From positions 980,392 to 1,044,391 of the forward strand of contig NZ_BMQY01000001.1 in the NCBI RefSeq assembly GCF_014648355.1: a stretch of DNA of 64,000 nucleotides, in the 5' to 3' direction. Within the stretch, counting starts at the first letter, position 1. The number at the start of each line of letters is the position of its first letter. Below the pieces are notes generated by a model that worked only from the letters and a program-made list of their open reading frames with translations, made no database searches and was not told the DNA's origin. This DNA comes from Couchioplanes azureus (GTDB lineage: Bacteria; Actinomycetota; Actinomycetes; Mycobacteriales; Micromonosporaceae). Both the position numbers and the translations under genes were made by a program. This document shows, piece after piece, positions 31,591 to 41,185 of this stretch.

Positions 31591-33000
31591 GTGACGACTT
31601 CCCGCACCCGCACGGACCCGCGCCCGGCCTACCAATGTGACGCGTGCGGGCACCAGCCGCCCAAGTGGCTGGGGCGCTGCCCGGAGTGCCACGAGTGGGG
31701 CTCCGTGATCGAGTCCACGATGACCGGTCCGGTGGTGTCGGGACGGGTGGTCAGCTCGCGGCTGCCGTCCGAGCCCGCGCGTCCGATCGCGACCATCAGC
31801 GCCGCCCCCGCCAAGGCCGTGCCCAGCGGCGTCACCGAGCTGGACCGCGTGCTCGGCGGTGGCCTGGTGCCGGGGGCGGTGGTGCTGCTCGCCGGCGAGC
31901 CCGGGGTCGGCAAGTCCACCCTGCTGCTCGACGTGGCCCAGCAGTGGGCGGCGGGCGCCGGCACGCCCTCCCTCGTGGTCAGCGGCGAGGAGTCGGTCAG
32001 CCAGGTGCGCCTGCGCGCCGAGCGGCTCGGGGCCCTGCACGACCGGCTCTACCTCGCCTCGGAGAGCGATCTGGGCGCGGTCATCGGCCACCTCGACGCG
32101 GTGCGGCCCGGCCTGCTCATCATCGACTCGGTGCAGACCATCTCGGCTCCCGGCACCGAGGGCGTGCCCGGCGGCGTCACCCAGGTGCGCGCGGTCACGG
32201 CCGCCCTGGTCAGCGTCGCCAAGGAGCGCGGCATCGCCACCGTCCTCGTCGGTCACGTCACCAAGGACGGCTCGGTCGCCGGCCCCCGGGTCCTGGAGCA
32301 CCTCGTCGACGTCGTCCTGCACTTCGAGGGCGACAAACACTCGTCGCTGCGCCTGGTGCGCGGCGTGAAGAACCGCTTCGGCGCGGCCGACGAGGTGGGC
32401 TGCTTCGAGATGCACGAGAGCGGCATCGTCAGCCTGGCCGACCCCTCCGGGCTGTTCCTGACCCGATACAACGAGCCCGTGCCGGGCACCTGTGTCACGG
32501 TCGCGATGGAGGGCCGCCGGGCGATGGTGACCGAGGTGCAGGCGCTGATCGGCGCGCAGGTCCAGGGCTCGCCGCGGCGGACGGTCTCCGGCCTGGACAG
32601 CGCCCGGCTGGCCATGGTGCTGGCCGTGCTCCAGCGCCGGATGGAGAAGATCAAACTCCACGACCGCGAGGTCTTCGCCGCGACGGTCGGCGGCATCCGC
32701 GTGACGGAGCCGTCGGCCGACCTGGCGATGGCCCTGGCGGTGGCCTCCGGCGCGCTCAACCTGGCGATGGCGCCGCACCTGGTCGCCATCGGCGAGGTCG
32801 GCCTGACCGGCGAGGTGCGCCGGGTCGGCGCGGTCGGCCGGCGGCTCGCCGAGGCGGCCCGGCTGGGCTTCCGCTTCGCGTTGGTGCCGCCCGGCTGCGG
32901 TCCGGCCGAGGGCGACAGCCCGCCCAAGGGGATGCGCGTCGTCGAGGTCGGCGACCTGCAGACCGCGGTCCAGTGGGCGGCCCGGGCCTCCGCGGAATGA
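31591..33000 (+). CDS. radA: DNA repair protein RadA/Sms
   Basis: A ~469-aa RecA-like DNA-branch-migration helicase in recombination repair. It begins with the zinc finger CDACGHQPPKWLGRCPEC, followed by the ATPase core with Walker A AGEPGVGKSTLLLD, Walker B LLIIDSVQT, the RadA-specific KNRFG motif and a Lon-protease-like C-terminal domain (VGGIRVTEPSADLAMALA, GEVGLTGEVRRVG). GTG 31591 is used; GTG 31582 is an alternative. The next gene is disA, an arrangement conserved from Bacillus to actinobacteria, and RadA is known to modulate DisA. Confidence 0.96.
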   Translation: MTTSRTRTDPRPAYQCDACGHQPPKWLGRCPECHEWGSVIESTMTGPVVSGRVVSSRLPSEPARPIATISAAPAKAVPSGVTELDRVLGGGLVPGAVVLLAGEPGVGKSTLLLDVAQQWAAGAGTPSLVVSGEESVSQVRLRAERLGALHDRLYLASESDLGAVIGHLDAVRPGLLIIDSVQTISAPGTEGVPGGVTQVRAVTAALVSVAKERGIATVLVGHVTKDGSVAGPRVLEHLVDVVLHFEGDKHSSLRLVRGVKNRFGAADEVGCFEMHESGIVSLADPSGLFLTRYNEPVPGTCVTVAMEGRRAMVTEVQALIGAQVQGSPRRTVSGLDSARLAMVLAVLQRRMEKIKLHDREVFAATVGGIRVTEPSADLAMALAVASGALNLAMAPHLVAIGEVGLTGEVRRVGAVGRRLAEAARLGFRFALVPPGCGPAEGDSPPKGMRVVEVGDLQTAVQWAARASAE

Positions 33001-33118
33001 CGATCACCGGGGCCCCCGCCACCATGGCCGGGCGGCCGCTTCTATCACGGAGAGTGAGCACCGATCACGCTATGGAGCATCGGCCGAACCGCGGGTCGTT
33101 GAGCTGGATGACAGTCCG

Positions 33119-33124
33119 TAGGAT
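33119..33124 (+). promoter_or_regulatory. disA: candidate -10 (TAGGAT) for leaderless disA
   Basis: TAGGAT ends 6 nt before the GTG. A TTGAGC at 33099-33104 is a possible -35, but its 14-bp spacer is short. Confidence 0.45.
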
Positions 33125-33130
33125 GTACAG

Positions 33131-34315
33131 GTGCCGCTCGACCGCGATGCCTCCACCAACCGTCCTGCCAACGGGGCTGCCCCGGGCATCAGCGGATCGG
33201 CAGCGCGTCCGATGACCCCCACCGCGCCCGGTCTCACCGGCGGCGGACTCAGCGGCGATCCGCTGCGCGCCAACCTCGCTCTGATGGCCCCGGGCACCGC
33301 CCTGCGCGACGGCTTGGAGCGGATCCTGCGCGGCCGGACCGGCGCCCTCATCGTGCTCGGCCACGACGAGGTCGTGGAGCGCATCTGCACCGGCGGCTTC
33401 CCGCTCGACGTCGAGTTCTCCGCCACCCGGCTGCGCGAGCTGTGCAAGATGGACGGCGCCGTGGTGCTCTCCAGCGACGGCACCCGCATCGTCCGCGCGG
33501 CCGTGCACCTCATGCCCGACCCCGGCATCCCGTCGGAGGAGTCGGGCACCCGGCACCGCACCGCGGAGCGCGTCGCCAAGCAGTCCGGCTTCCCGGTGAT
33601 CTCGGTGAGCCAGTCGATGCGCATCATCGGCCTCTACGTCAACGGCCAGCGCCACGTCCTGGACGACTCGGCCGCCATCCTCTCCCGCGCCAACCAGGCG
33701 CTGGCCACGCTCGAACGTTACAAGCTGCGGCTCGACGAGGTGTCGGGCACGCTGTCGGCGCTGGAGATAGAAGACCTCGTGACCGTGCGTGACGCGGTGG
33801 CGGTCGTGCAGCGCCTCGAAATGGTGCGCCGCATCGCCGACGAGATCTCCGGATACGTGGTGGAGCTCGGCACCGACGGCCGCCTGCTCGCCCTGCAGCT
33901 CGACGAGCTGATGGCCGGCGTCGACTCCGACCGCACCCTGGTCATCCGCGACTATCTGCCCACCGGCCGCAAGGCGCGCACCCTCGACGAGGCCCTGGTC
34001 GAGCTCGACCTGCTCAGCGCGACCGAGATGATCGACCTGGTCGCGGTCGCCAAGGCCATCGGCTACGCCGGCGCCTCCGACGCGCTGGACGCGGCGGTCA
34101 GCCCCCGTGGCTTCCGGCTGCTGGCCAAGGTGCCCCGGCTTCCCGCCCAGATCGTCGAGCGGCTGGTCGACCACTTCGGCAGCCTCCAGCGGCTGCTGGG
34201 CGCCACGGTGGAGGATCTCCAGGCGGTCGAGGGCGTGGGCGACGCCCGGGCCCGCGGCGTCCGCGAGGGCCTGTCCCGGCTCGCCGAGGCGTCAATCCTC
34301 GAACGCTACGTCTGA
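33131..34315 (+). CDS. disA: DNA integrity scanning diadenylate cyclase DisA
   Basis: Makes the second messenger c-di-AMP from two ATP and scans DNA for lesions. The 394-aa protein has the DAC catalytic motifs [12 protein letters not shown] (DGA) and [12 protein letters not shown] (RHR), a helical spine and C-terminal helix-hairpin-helix motifs ([36 protein letters not shown]) for DNA binding. The first ~35 residues are an extra Pro/Ala-rich head; ATG 33212 is an alternative start. Its 3' end overlaps the convergent MOSC gene by 24 bp. Confidence 0.96.
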   Translation: MPLDRDASTNRPANGAAPGISGSAARPMTPTAPGLTGGGLSGDPLRANLALMAPGTALRDGLERILRGRTGALIVLGHDEVVERICTGGFPLDVEFSATRLRELCKMDGAVVLSSDGTRIVRAAVHLMPDPGIPSEESGTRHRTAERVAKQSGFPVISVSQSMRIIGLYVNGQRHVLDDSAAILSRANQALATLERYKLRLDEVSGTLSALEIEDLVTVRDAVAVVQRLEMVRRIADEISGYVVELGTDGRLLALQLDELMAGVDSDRTLVIRDYLPTGRKARTLDEALVELDLLSATEMIDLVAVAKAIGYAGASDALDAAVSPRGFRLLAKVPRLPAQIVERLVDHFGSLQRLLGATVEDLQAVEGVGDARARGVREGLSRLAEASILERYV

Positions 34316-34999
34316 GCCGACGGCGACCCGGCCGGGCCGTTCCACGGTGGCGAACACGCCGAAGGTCATCTCGTGCCGCTCGGCCAGCGCCTTGAGCAGG
34401 TCGTTGCGCCCGGCGGCGGAGGCCTGCGCCATGTCGATCATCACGCAGCGGGTGAGCGGCCGGACCACGCGCAGCACGACGTCGGGCCCGACGCGCAGCC
34501 GGCGCCCGGACCAGCCGTCCTCCGGAAATCCGCTCCCCGGCACCTCGACGAGGAAGTTCGCCCGGAACCGCAGCGGATCCACGCCCCCGCCGCCCGGCTC
34601 GCCGCCGCACATCCCGGTCAGGGCGCGCAGCGCGGCCGTGGAGATCAGACTGACCGGGCCCTCGTCGTGGTGCGGAACCGCCGTCTCGGCGACGAGCGTC
34701 ACCGTACGACCGAGCACCTCCCCGATCACCTGATGCCCGGCCGGGTCGTCGGCGGCGAAGCGGCGTCCGTCGGGCAGCTCCACCACGGGGACGTTCGCGC
34801 CGGAGTGGGCCTGGAACCCCAGGAGACCCGGCATCCGGCGGAATCGGCGAGTGTTCTTGCCGCTCCCGAGCTTGCCGTCCGGGTCGCGCACCGCCCACAA
34901 CCGGTCCCCCACGACGCCGCGCCGGTCGACCCGGACGTCCGGCACCACCTCGCCGAGCATGGACTTCACCGGAAAACGACGAACCTCGGCGACCTTCAC
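34292..34999 (-). CDS. MOSC-domain protein
   Basis: A 235-aa protein with an N-terminal MOSC beta-barrel ([31 protein letters not shown]) and a C-terminal MOSC domain ([36 protein letters not shown] with the conserved sulfur-carrying Cys). The family resembles YcbX/mARC-type molybdenum-cofactor enzymes or sulfur carriers that act on N-hydroxylated compounds. No Moco gene lies nearby. GTG start. Its 3' end overlaps disA. Confidence 0.87.
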   Translation of the reverse strand: MKVAEVRRFPVKSMLGEVVPDVRVDRRGVVGDRLWAVRDPDGKLGSGKNTRRFRRMPGLLGFQAHSGANVPVVELPDGRRFAADDPAGHQVIGEVLGRTVTLVAETAVPHHDEGPVSLISTAALRALTGMCGGEPGGGGVDPLRFRANFLVEVPGSGFPEDGWSGRRLRVGPDVVLRVVRPLTRCVMIDMAQASAAGRNDLLKALAERHEMTFGVFATVERPGRVAVGSDVAFED

Positions 35000-35018
35000 G
35001 ACCCGGCGGCTCGCACCG

Positions 35019-35753
35019 TCAGGGGGTGAGGGTCAGCAGGACCGGCGCGCTGACCTTGGCGCCGAGGCGGCCGCGCACCTGGTACTGCCCCGCGGGCGGG
35101 GCCGTGCCCGCGGCCAGCCCGGCCGCGCACTTGTTCGACTGGCGGCCGTTCCAGGTCACGTTGTACTCGCGCTCGCCGTTCGGCGGGAAGTCGCGGACGT
35201 CGGAGCCCTTGGCGTTGCTGCACGTGTCCGACGACCAGAGCTTCTGCGCGCCGGACTCGATGTAGAGCTCCTGCAGGTCCGCGCCCACGTCGCGGGAGCA
35301 CGTACGGGCCGACACGTTCTTGATCTTCAGGCGGATCTCGACCGGGGCGCCACGGCGGGCGGTCGTGCCGGCGGGGATCGGGGTCACCGAGATCTCCTGG
35401 TCGGTGCAGGAGCCGTCGGTCGGCACGGTCACGTTGGTGTCCGTGCCGGCCTGCGGATCCTCGGTGTCGGGCTGACCGGCCGGGGCCTCGGACCGGATCT
35501 CCTCCGGGCTCGGCCGCGACGGGGTGCCCGCCCCGGGCGGCGCGTCCTCGAAGGACGGCTCGGGCTCCGCCGCCGCGGAGGCCGGCGTCGAGGCGGGGCC
35601 CCGGGCGGCGCCGGTGGCCTGCTTGTCGCCGCTGTCGTCGCCGCCGGAGCAGGAGACGAACAGCACGATGACGCCGAGCAGCAGTGCACCCAGCACCACA
35701 GCTCGACGCCGCCAGTACACGGCGGCGGGAAGCGGACCAACCGTCGTACGCAT
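35019..35753 (-). CDS. membrane-anchored extracytoplasmic protein (Rv3587c-like position)
   Basis: A 244-aa protein with a membrane anchor or weak lipoprotein signal (AVVLGALLLGVIVLFVSCSG), an acidic Pro/Ala/Ser-rich linker (~residues 45-105), and a C-terminal beta-sandwich-like domain with four Cys (DGSCTDQEISVTPIPAG, LKIKNVSARTCSRDVG, WSSDTCSNAKG, RQSNKCAAGL), likely two disulfides. It occupies the disA-mutY interval as Rv3587c does in M. tuberculosis. Orthology is by position and layout only. ATG 35753 is chosen over an upstream ATG that lacks support. Confidence 0.75.
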   Translation of the reverse strand: MRTTVGPLPAAVYWRRRAVVLGALLLGVIVLFVSCSGGDDSGDKQATGAARGPASTPASAAAEPEPSFEDAPPGAGTPSRPSPEEIRSEAPAGQPDTEDPQAGTDTNVTVPTDGSCTDQEISVTPIPAGTTARRGAPVEIRLKIKNVSARTCSRDVGADLQELYIESGAQKLWSSDTCSNAKGSDVRDFPPNGEREYNVTWNGRQSNKCAAGLAAGTAPPAGQYQVRGRLGAKVSAPVLLTLTP

Positions 35754-35834
35754 GATGGGAGCACCGTATCGCCGTCCGGGCGCCGACACGGCCGCGACGC
35801 GCCGGTTATGCGACACGGACTCGTTTACTGATCG

Positions 35835-36386
35835 TTAGAGATAGACCTTGCGCTGGTAGACGGCGTGCGCGCCGGCCACCCGGTCCAGAAAGAGTTTTCC
35901 CGCGCAGTGGTCGATCTCGTGTTGCAGGGCGCGGGCCTCGAAGGCATCGGTGGCCAGGCGGACGGCTTCGCCCGTACCCGGAAGGACGGCCTCGACCACG
36001 ATGCGGCCGGCGCGCTTCACGTCGCCGGTCAGGTCCGGCACGGACATGCAGCCCTCCCGGCCCGGCCGCCAGCGGCTCGCCTCCACCACCCGGGCGTTGC
36101 ACAACACGAACGTGCCGTGCGACGTGGCGGCCTTGGGATGCGCGGTGACGTCCACGACGAAGACCTGGGCACCCACGCCGACCTGCGGCGCGGCCAGGCC
36201 CACGCAGCCGGGCGACACCCGCATCGTGGCGACCAGGTCCGCCGCGAGCTGGACGACCTCCGGGTCGGCGGGATCGACCTCGGCGCCCGGGCGGCTCAGC
36301 ACCTCGGCGGGGGCGGTGACGACCGGCAGCACCCGGCCGTCGACGCCGAGCAGGTCGGGCTTCCAGCCGGCCAGGGCGTCGCTCAC
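35835..36386 (-). CDS. def: peptide deformylase
   Basis: Removes the formyl group from new N-termini. The 183-aa metalloenzyme has the three motifs: VGLAAPQVG, EGCMSVPDL (Cys ligand) and QHEIDHCAGKLF (two His ligands and catalytic Glu). EGCMS rather than EGCLS is common in actinobacterial copies. The GTG overlaps the stop of the ACT-domain gene (GTGA), so the pair is translationally coupled. This is probably one of several deformylases in the genome. Confidence 0.95.
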   Translation of the reverse strand: MSDALAGWKPDLLGVDGRVLPVVTAPAEVLSRPGAEVDPADPEVVQLAADLVATMRVSPGCVGLAAPQVGVGAQVFVVDVTAHPKAATSHGTFVLCNARVVEASRWRPGREGCMSVPDLTGDVKRAGRIVVEAVLPGTGEAVRLATDAFEARALQHEIDHCAGKLFLDRVAGAHAVYQRKVYL

Positions 36387-36886
36387 AGGACGTCCGTCTC
36401 GGCTCGGCGCAACGTCACGTCGACGCCCAGTTCGCCGGCCGCGGTGGCGAGGCGTACGGCCAGCTCGTCGGCGCTGCCCGGGGGCAGGTCCACCTCGGCG
36501 ACCAGCACGTACAGCGGGCCGCTGAGCCGGGTCGTCAGGTCGGTGATGTTGCCGCCGGCCGCCGCCACCACCCGGGTGACCGCGGCGACGATGCCGAGCC
36601 GGTCCGCGCCGTGCACGCTCACCAGGTACGGCTCGCCGGCCGCCCCCGCCTCCGCCTCCGGCTCGACCGCCCGCACCGTGGCCAGCAGCCCGCTGAGCGG
36701 CTCCAGCGCCTTCTCGACGTCCTCGGCGGACGGCCCGGTGCAGATCAGCGTCATGGCGAAGTGGCCGCGCAGCCTGGTCATCGTGGAGTCGGAGAGGTTG
36801 GCTCCGACGCCGGCGAGGGCCTCGGAGACGTCGGCGATGATGCCGGTGCGGTCCGGGCCTATGACGGTGATGGCGAGCTCGTTCAT
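36383..36886 (-). CDS. tandem ACT-domain protein (GcvR-like)
   Basis: A 167-aa protein with two ACT domains: residues 1-75 (LAITVIGPDRTGIIADVSEAL) and residues ~87-160 (LVSVHGADRLGIVAAVTRVV). The layout matches glycine-cleavage-repressor-like proteins, which bind small ligands, often amino acids, and act through protein partners. The ATG lies 6 nt after TAAGAT. Overlapping def suggests common expression. Divergent from mutY by 25 bp. Confidence 0.87.
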   Translation of the reverse strand: MNELAITVIGPDRTGIIADVSEALAGVGANLSDSTMTRLRGHFAMTLICTGPSAEDVEKALEPLSGLLATVRAVEPEAEAGAAGEPYLVSVHGADRLGIVAAVTRVVAAAGGNITDLTTRLSGPLYVLVAEVDLPPGSADELAVRLATAAGELGVDVTLRRAETDVL

Positions 36887-36892
36887 GCCGGC

Positions 36893-36898
36893 ATCTTA
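36893..36898 (-). promoter_or_regulatory. candidate -10 (TAAGAT) for the ACT-def operon
   Basis: TAAGAT ends 6 nt before the ACT-gene ATG. The same 25 bp must also hold the 5' end of mutY, so the divergent promoters overlap. Confidence 0.4.
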
Positions 36899-36911
36899 AG
36901 CTTGCCCGGTT

Positions 36912-37814
36912 ATGACGCTCGCCGACTCAGCCATCCAGTGGTACGACCGCAACGCCCGCGACCTGCCCTGGCGGGTCCCCGGAACCAGCGCCTGGGCGGT
37001 GCTGGTCAGCGAGGTGATGCTGCAACAGACCCCGGTGGTGCGCGTGGAGCCCGCCTGGCACGCCTGGATGAACCGCTGGCCGACCCCGGCCGACCTGGCG
37101 CAGGACCCGCCGTCCGAGGCGATCCGGATGTGGGGCCGGCTCGGCTACCCGCGCCGGGCCATGCGGCTGCACGCGTGCGCGGTCGCGCTCGTCGAGCGGC
37201 ACGACGGGCGGGTGCCGGACGACCTCGACCAGCTGCTCGCGCTGCCGGGCGTCGGGACGTACACCGCCCGGGCCGTGGCCACCTTCGCGTACGGCCAGCG
37301 TCACCCGGTCGTGGACACCAACGTGCGCCGCGTCGTCTCCCGGGCGGTGGCCGGCGATCCGGACGCCGGCCCGGCGACCACGGCCGCCGACCTGGCCGCC
37401 ATGGCCGAGTTGCTGCCCGAGGAGCCGGCCCGGGCAGCCCGGGCCAGCATCGCCTTCATGGAGCTCGGCGCCATCGTCTGCACGGCACGGTGGCCGCGGT
37501 GCGCCGAGTGCCCGTTCGAGCCGGTCTGCGCGTGGCGGCAGAGCGGGGCCCCGGCGCCGGCCGGTCCGACCCGCCGGCCCCAGCGGTACGCCGGCACCGA
37601 CCGCCAGGTCCGCGGCCTCATCCTCGAAGTGCTGCGGCAGGCCACCGGGCCGGTGCCGCGGCAGCGCATCGACGTCGTCTGGGCGGACGACGTGCAGCGC
37701 GCCCGCGCCCTCGCCGGGCTGGTCACCGACGGCCTGGTGGAACCCCTGGACTCCGACGCGGACCGCTTCGTGCTCGCCGGCGACCACCCGCCCCGCTACC
37801 CGGCCATCGGCTAG
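36912..37814 (+). CDS. mutY: A/G-specific adenine glycosylase MutY
   Basis: Base-excision repair enzyme that removes A opposite 8-oxoG. The 300-aa protein has the catalytic Glu in SEVMLQQTPV, the helix-hairpin-helix LPGVGTYTARAVATF with the catalytic Asp in VVDTNVRRVV, and the Fe-S cluster Cys set C-x6-C-x2-C-x5-C in CTARWPRCAECPFEPVC. The C-terminal MutT-like 8-oxoG-recognition domain is short compared with E. coli (350 aa). ATG 36912 starts the core directly. Confidence 0.95.
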   Translation: MTLADSAIQWYDRNARDLPWRVPGTSAWAVLVSEVMLQQTPVVRVEPAWHAWMNRWPTPADLAQDPPSEAIRMWGRLGYPRRAMRLHACAVALVERHDGRVPDDLDQLLALPGVGTYTARAVATFAYGQRHPVVDTNVRRVVSRAVAGDPDAGPATTAADLAAMAELLPEEPARAARASIAFMELGAIVCTARWPRCAECPFEPVCAWRQSGAPAPAGPTRRPQRYAGTDRQVRGLILEVLRQATGPVPRQRIDVVWADDVQRARALAGLVTDGLVEPLDSDADRFVLAGDHPPRYPAIG

Positions 37815-37824
37815 GTTCCCGGCC

Positions 37825-38037
37825 ATGGGCTTCGACGACCGGGAGATCGAGTTCACCCGGTCCCGGCCGCTGGTACGGATGGCGACACTCGGCGACGACG
37901 ACCAACCGGACGTGGTGCCGCTCGCCTGCGAGCTCGACGGAGCGGCGTTCTGGGTCGGCGGCGCCGAGACGTTCCTGCGCACGCGCAAGGTGCGCAACAT
38001 CGTCATCTGGTACCCCTCCCGGCATCGCCGGCACTGA
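37825..38037 (+). pseudogene. truncated PPOX-class (pyridoxamine-oxidase-like) gene
   Basis: The 70-codon frame has a good N-terminal half of a split-barrel PPOX protein (REIEFTRSRPLVRMATL, QPDVVPLACELDGAAFWVGG, FLRTRKVRNI) and then loses similarity within a few codons (VIWYPSRHRRH) and stops. The C-terminal strand and cofactor-binding half are missing, and I could not find them downstream before the terminator at 38063-38098. It is likely a deletion remnant, expressed if at all with mutY 10 bp upstream. Confidence 0.7.
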
Positions 38038-38062
38038 CCACCGCCACCGACGAGGGTGGACG

Positions 38063-38098
38063 CGCAACGGCCCGGCGCTTTCGCGCCGGGCCGTTGCG
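38063..38098. terminator. bidirectional 16-bp hairpin between mutY side and clpC
   Basis: Perfect inverted repeat 38063-38078 / 38083-38098 with a TTTC loop, GC-rich and without a T-tract. It sits between the rightward mutY/PPOX remnant and the leftward clpC stop at 38124. Confidence 0.85.
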
Positions 38099-38123
38099 TC
38101 GTGCTCGGTTGTGTCGTGCTCGG

Positions 38124-40646
38124 CTACTCGTCCGATGCGGCCGCGCCGAGGTCGGCGGGGACGGCGTCGGGCACCACGGATCCGCGGTCGGCTCCCTTGA
38201 ACACCAGCTTGGACTTGTCGGTGTTCTCCGGGTCGCCTTCGCAGTCGACCACGACGATCTGGCCGGGGCGCAGCTCGTTGAACAGGATCTGCTCGCTGAG
38301 GGTGTCTTCCAGGTCGCGCTGGATCGTACGGCGCAGCGGCCGGGCGCCCAGGACCGGGTCGAAGCCCTTCTTCGCCAGGTACTTCTTGGCGTTGTCGGTC
38401 AGCTCGAGGCCCATGTCCTTGTTCTTGAGCTGGGTCTCGATCCGCGAGGTGAAGATGTCGACGATCTCCAGGATCTCGTTCTGGCGCAGCTGGTGGAAGA
38501 CGATCGTGTCGTCGATGCGGTTGAGGAACTCCGGGCGGAAGTGCTGCTTCAGCTCGTCGTTGACCTTGACCTTCATCCGCTCGTAGTTGGACTCCTCGGC
38601 CTCGGAGGCCTGGAAGCCCAGCGACACCGCCTTGGCCACGTCCCGCGTGCCCAGGTTGGTGGTCAGGATGATCACCGTGTTCTTGAAGTCCACGATGCGG
38701 CCCTGACCATCGGTGAGCCGGCCGTCCTCGAGGATCTGCAGCAGCGTGTTGAACACGTCCGGGTGCGCCTTCTCGATCTCGTCGAAGAGCACCACCGAGA
38801 ACGGCTTACGACGCACCTTCTCGGTCAGCTGGCCACCCTCGTCGTAGCCGACGTATCCGGGCGGCGCACCGACCAGCCGCGACACGGTGTACCGGTCGTG
38901 GAACTCCGACATGTCCAGCTGGATCAGCGCGTCCTCGGAGCCGAACAGGAACTCCGCGAGGGCCTTGGACAGCTCGGTCTTACCGACACCCGAGGGGCCG
39001 GCGAAGATGAACGAGCCGGAGGGCCGCTTCGGGTCCTTCAGACCGGCACGGGTACGCCGGATCGCCTTCGACACGGCCTTGACCGCGTCCTCCTGGCCGA
39101 TGACCCGCTTGTGGAGCTCGTCCTCCATGCGCAGCAGCCGGGAGGTCTCCTCCTCGGTCAGCTTGTACACCGGGATACCGGTCCAGTTGCCCAGCACCTC
39201 GGCGATCTGCTCGTCGTCGACCTCGGACACCACGTCCAGGTCGCCGGCCTTCCACTCCTTCTCCCGCTGCGCCTTCTGACCCAGCAGCTGCTTCTCCTTG
39301 TCGCGCAGCTGCGCGGCCCGCTCGAAGTCCTGCGCGTCGATCGCGGACTCCTTGTCCCGGCGCACCTGGGCGATGCGCTCGTCGAAGTCGCGCAGGTCCG
39401 GCGGCGCGGTCATCCGGCGGATCCGCATCCGGGCACCGGCCTCGTCGATCAGGTCGATCGCCTTGTCCGGCAGGAACCGGTCCGAGATGTAGCGGTCGGC
39501 CAGCGTCGCCGCCGCCACCAGCGCGGCATCGGTGATGCTGATCCGGTGATGTGCCTCGTAACGATCCCGCAGACCCTTGAGGATCTCGATGGTGTGCGCG
39601 AGCGACGGCTCGCCCACCTGGATCGGCTGGAAGCGGCGCTCGAGGGCCGCGTCCTTCTCGAGGTGCTTGCGGTACTCGTCCAGGGTGGTCGCGCCGATGG
39701 TCTGCAGCTCGCCGCGGGCCAGCATGGGCTTGAGGATCGACGCCGCGTCGATGGCGCCCTCGGCGGCACCCGCACCGACCAGGGTGTGGATCTCGTCGAT
39801 GAACAGGATGATGTCGCCGCGGGTGCGGATCTCCTTGAGCACCTTCTTGAGGCGCTCCTCGAAGTCACCGCGGTAGCGCGAGCCGGCGACCAGCGCGCCC
39901 AGGTCGAGGGTGTAGAGCTGCTTGTCCTTCAACGTCTCGGGCACCTCACCCTTGACGATGGACTGCGACAGCCCCTCGACGACCGCGGTCTTGCCGACAC
40001 CCGGCTCGCCGATCAGCACCGGATTGTTCTTCGTCCGGCGCGACAGCACCTGCATGACCCGCTCGATTTCCTTCTCCCGGCCGATGACCGGGTCGAGCTT
40101 GCCCTCCCGGGCGGCCTGGGTCAGGTTACGGCCGAACTGGTCCAGCACCAGCGACGTCGACGGCGCGGCCTCGCCCGCCGCCGCACCGGCCGCGGCCGGC
40201 TCCTTGCCCTGATAACCCGAGAGCAGCTGGATGACCTGCTGGCGGACCCGGTTCAGGTCGGCGCCGAGCTTGACCAGCACCTGCGCGGCCACGCCCTCGC
40301 CCTCACGGATCAGCCCGAGCAGGATGTGCTCCGTGCCGATGTAGTTGTGGCCCAGCTGCAGAGCCTCGCGCAGCGACAGCTCCAGCACCTTCTTGGCCCG
40401 CGGCGTGAACGGGATGTGCCCGCTGGGCGCCTGCTGACCCTGGCCGATGATCTCCTCAACCTGCTGGCGCACACCCTCGAGGGAGATGCCCAGGCTCTCC
40501 AGAGCCTTGGCAGCGACACCTTCACCCTCGTGGATCAGGCCGAGCAGGATGTGCTCTGTCCCGATGTAGTTGTGGTTGAGCATCCGGGCCTCTTCCTGGG
40601 CCAGGACGACAACCCGTCGCGCTCGGTCGGTGAACCGCTCGAACAT
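38124..40646 (-). CDS. clpC: ATP-dependent Clp protease ATPase subunit ClpC
   Basis: Hsp100 unfoldase of 840 aa that feeds substrates to ClpP. Two N-terminal Clp repeats ([18 protein letters not shown] and the second [18 protein letters not shown]), AAA-1 with Walker [14 protein letters not shown] and Walker [11 protein letters not shown], a UVR/coiled-coil middle domain (residues ~430-465), AAA-2 with [14 protein letters not shown] and [15 protein letters not shown], and the ClpP-contact region near [14 protein letters not shown]. Essential in mycobacteria (ClpC1). The ATG has GAGG upstream. A possible ClgR box lies ~190 bp upstream. Confidence 0.98.
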   Translation of the reverse strand: MFERFTDRARRVVVLAQEEARMLNHNYIGTEHILLGLIHEGEGVAAKALESLGISLEGVRQQVEEIIGQGQQAPSGHIPFTPRAKKVLELSLREALQLGHNYIGTEHILLGLIREGEGVAAQVLVKLGADLNRVRQQVIQLLSGYQGKEPAAAGAAAGEAAPSTSLVLDQFGRNLTQAAREGKLDPVIGREKEIERVMQVLSRRTKNNPVLIGEPGVGKTAVVEGLSQSIVKGEVPETLKDKQLYTLDLGALVAGSRYRGDFEERLKKVLKEIRTRGDIILFIDEIHTLVGAGAAEGAIDAASILKPMLARGELQTIGATTLDEYRKHLEKDAALERRFQPIQVGEPSLAHTIEILKGLRDRYEAHHRISITDAALVAAATLADRYISDRFLPDKAIDLIDEAGARMRIRRMTAPPDLRDFDERIAQVRRDKESAIDAQDFERAAQLRDKEKQLLGQKAQREKEWKAGDLDVVSEVDDEQIAEVLGNWTGIPVYKLTEEETSRLLRMEDELHKRVIGQEDAVKAVSKAIRRTRAGLKDPKRPSGSFIFAGPSGVGKTELSKALAEFLFGSEDALIQLDMSEFHDRYTVSRLVGAPPGYVGYDEGGQLTEKVRRKPFSVVLFDEIEKAHPDVFNTLLQILEDGRLTDGQGRIVDFKNTVIILTTNLGTRDVAKAVSLGFQASEAEESNYERMKVKVNDELKQHFRPEFLNRIDDTIVFHQLRQNEILEIVDIFTSRIETQLKNKDMGLELTDNAKKYLAKKGFDPVLGARPLRRTIQRDLEDTLSEQILFNELRPGQIVVVDCEGDPENTDKSKLVFKGADRGSVVPDAVPADLGAAASDE

Positions 40647-40835
40647 GCCCTCGTGCTCCTCACGTGCCGTGCGCCAATGAACTGGCGGGGCCAGCGCACG
40701 GGCATCGGTGATACCCGTGCTGTAACTCTATCGCCGCCGGGTGACTCTGCTGGGCCCTCGAGCCCTCTCGGGACGTCCTGCGCCGATGATTTCCCCAACT
40801 TCGCACGCTCAACGGCTGTTCCCCACCCCCGCGGA

Positions 40836-40853
40836 GTACGCGGACAGCGAAAT
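40836..40853. promoter_or_regulatory. possible ClgR-type operator upstream of clpC
   Basis: The stretch reads CGC-TGTCC-GCG with flanking AT on the minus strand, near the CGC-N5-GCG pattern recalled for ClgR, the actinobacterial activator of clp genes. Two positions deviate from the consensus I remember. Confidence 0.3.
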
Positions 40854-40882
40854 CCCAGGCGCGATCATCGGCGGCGGCGACC

Positions 40883-41002
40883 CTGTCCACAGCCTGTGGA
40901 CAACGCCGTACACCCCTGTGGATAACTTACGCACGCCGAGCGCGGAAGGAGTGAAAAGCAGCAGGGTCCGCAGCGCCGGAGCGCTACGAACCCTGTGGAA
41001 AG
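40883..41002. other. cluster of four DnaA-box-like 9-mers
   Basis: CTGTCCACA (40883-40891), TGTGGACAA (40895-40903), TGTGGATAA (40917-40925) and TGTGGAAAG (40994-41002). The second and third are perfect consensus boxes on the minus strand. The first two form the inverted repeat GTCCACAG-C-CTGTGGAC. The cluster lies 240-360 bp upstream of clpC. No replication gene is near, so this is not obviously oriC. Confidence 0.55.
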
Positions 41003-41033
41003 CGGTGTGCCGGGAGACCACCCCGGCGGCCGG

Positions 41034-41147
41034 CCCTACCTCGATGCCGCCGGGCCCACCCCGGATGAGGGCCCTACCTCGGCGCCGCCGGACCCACCCC
41101 GGCGGCCGGCCCTACCTCGATGCCGCCGGGCCCACCCCGGATGAGGG
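41034..41147. repeat. 38-bp tandem repeat, three copies
   Basis: Units at 41034-41071, 41072-41109 and 41110-41147. Units 1 and 3 are identical and unit 2 differs at several positions. A partial unit precedes them at 41018-41033, giving a 56-bp perfect direct repeat (41018-41073 and 41094-41149). The array lies just downstream of the lsr2 stop. Confidence 0.9.
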
Positions 41148-41185
41148 CCGGCGGCCGAGCTCGGGCAGGCCGGGAGCGACGAGCC

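Noticed and set aside
40836-41002. Chromosomal replication origin
   Set aside because: The DnaA-box cluster is too small, lacks an AT-rich unwinding region and has no dnaA/dnaN/rpmH nearby.
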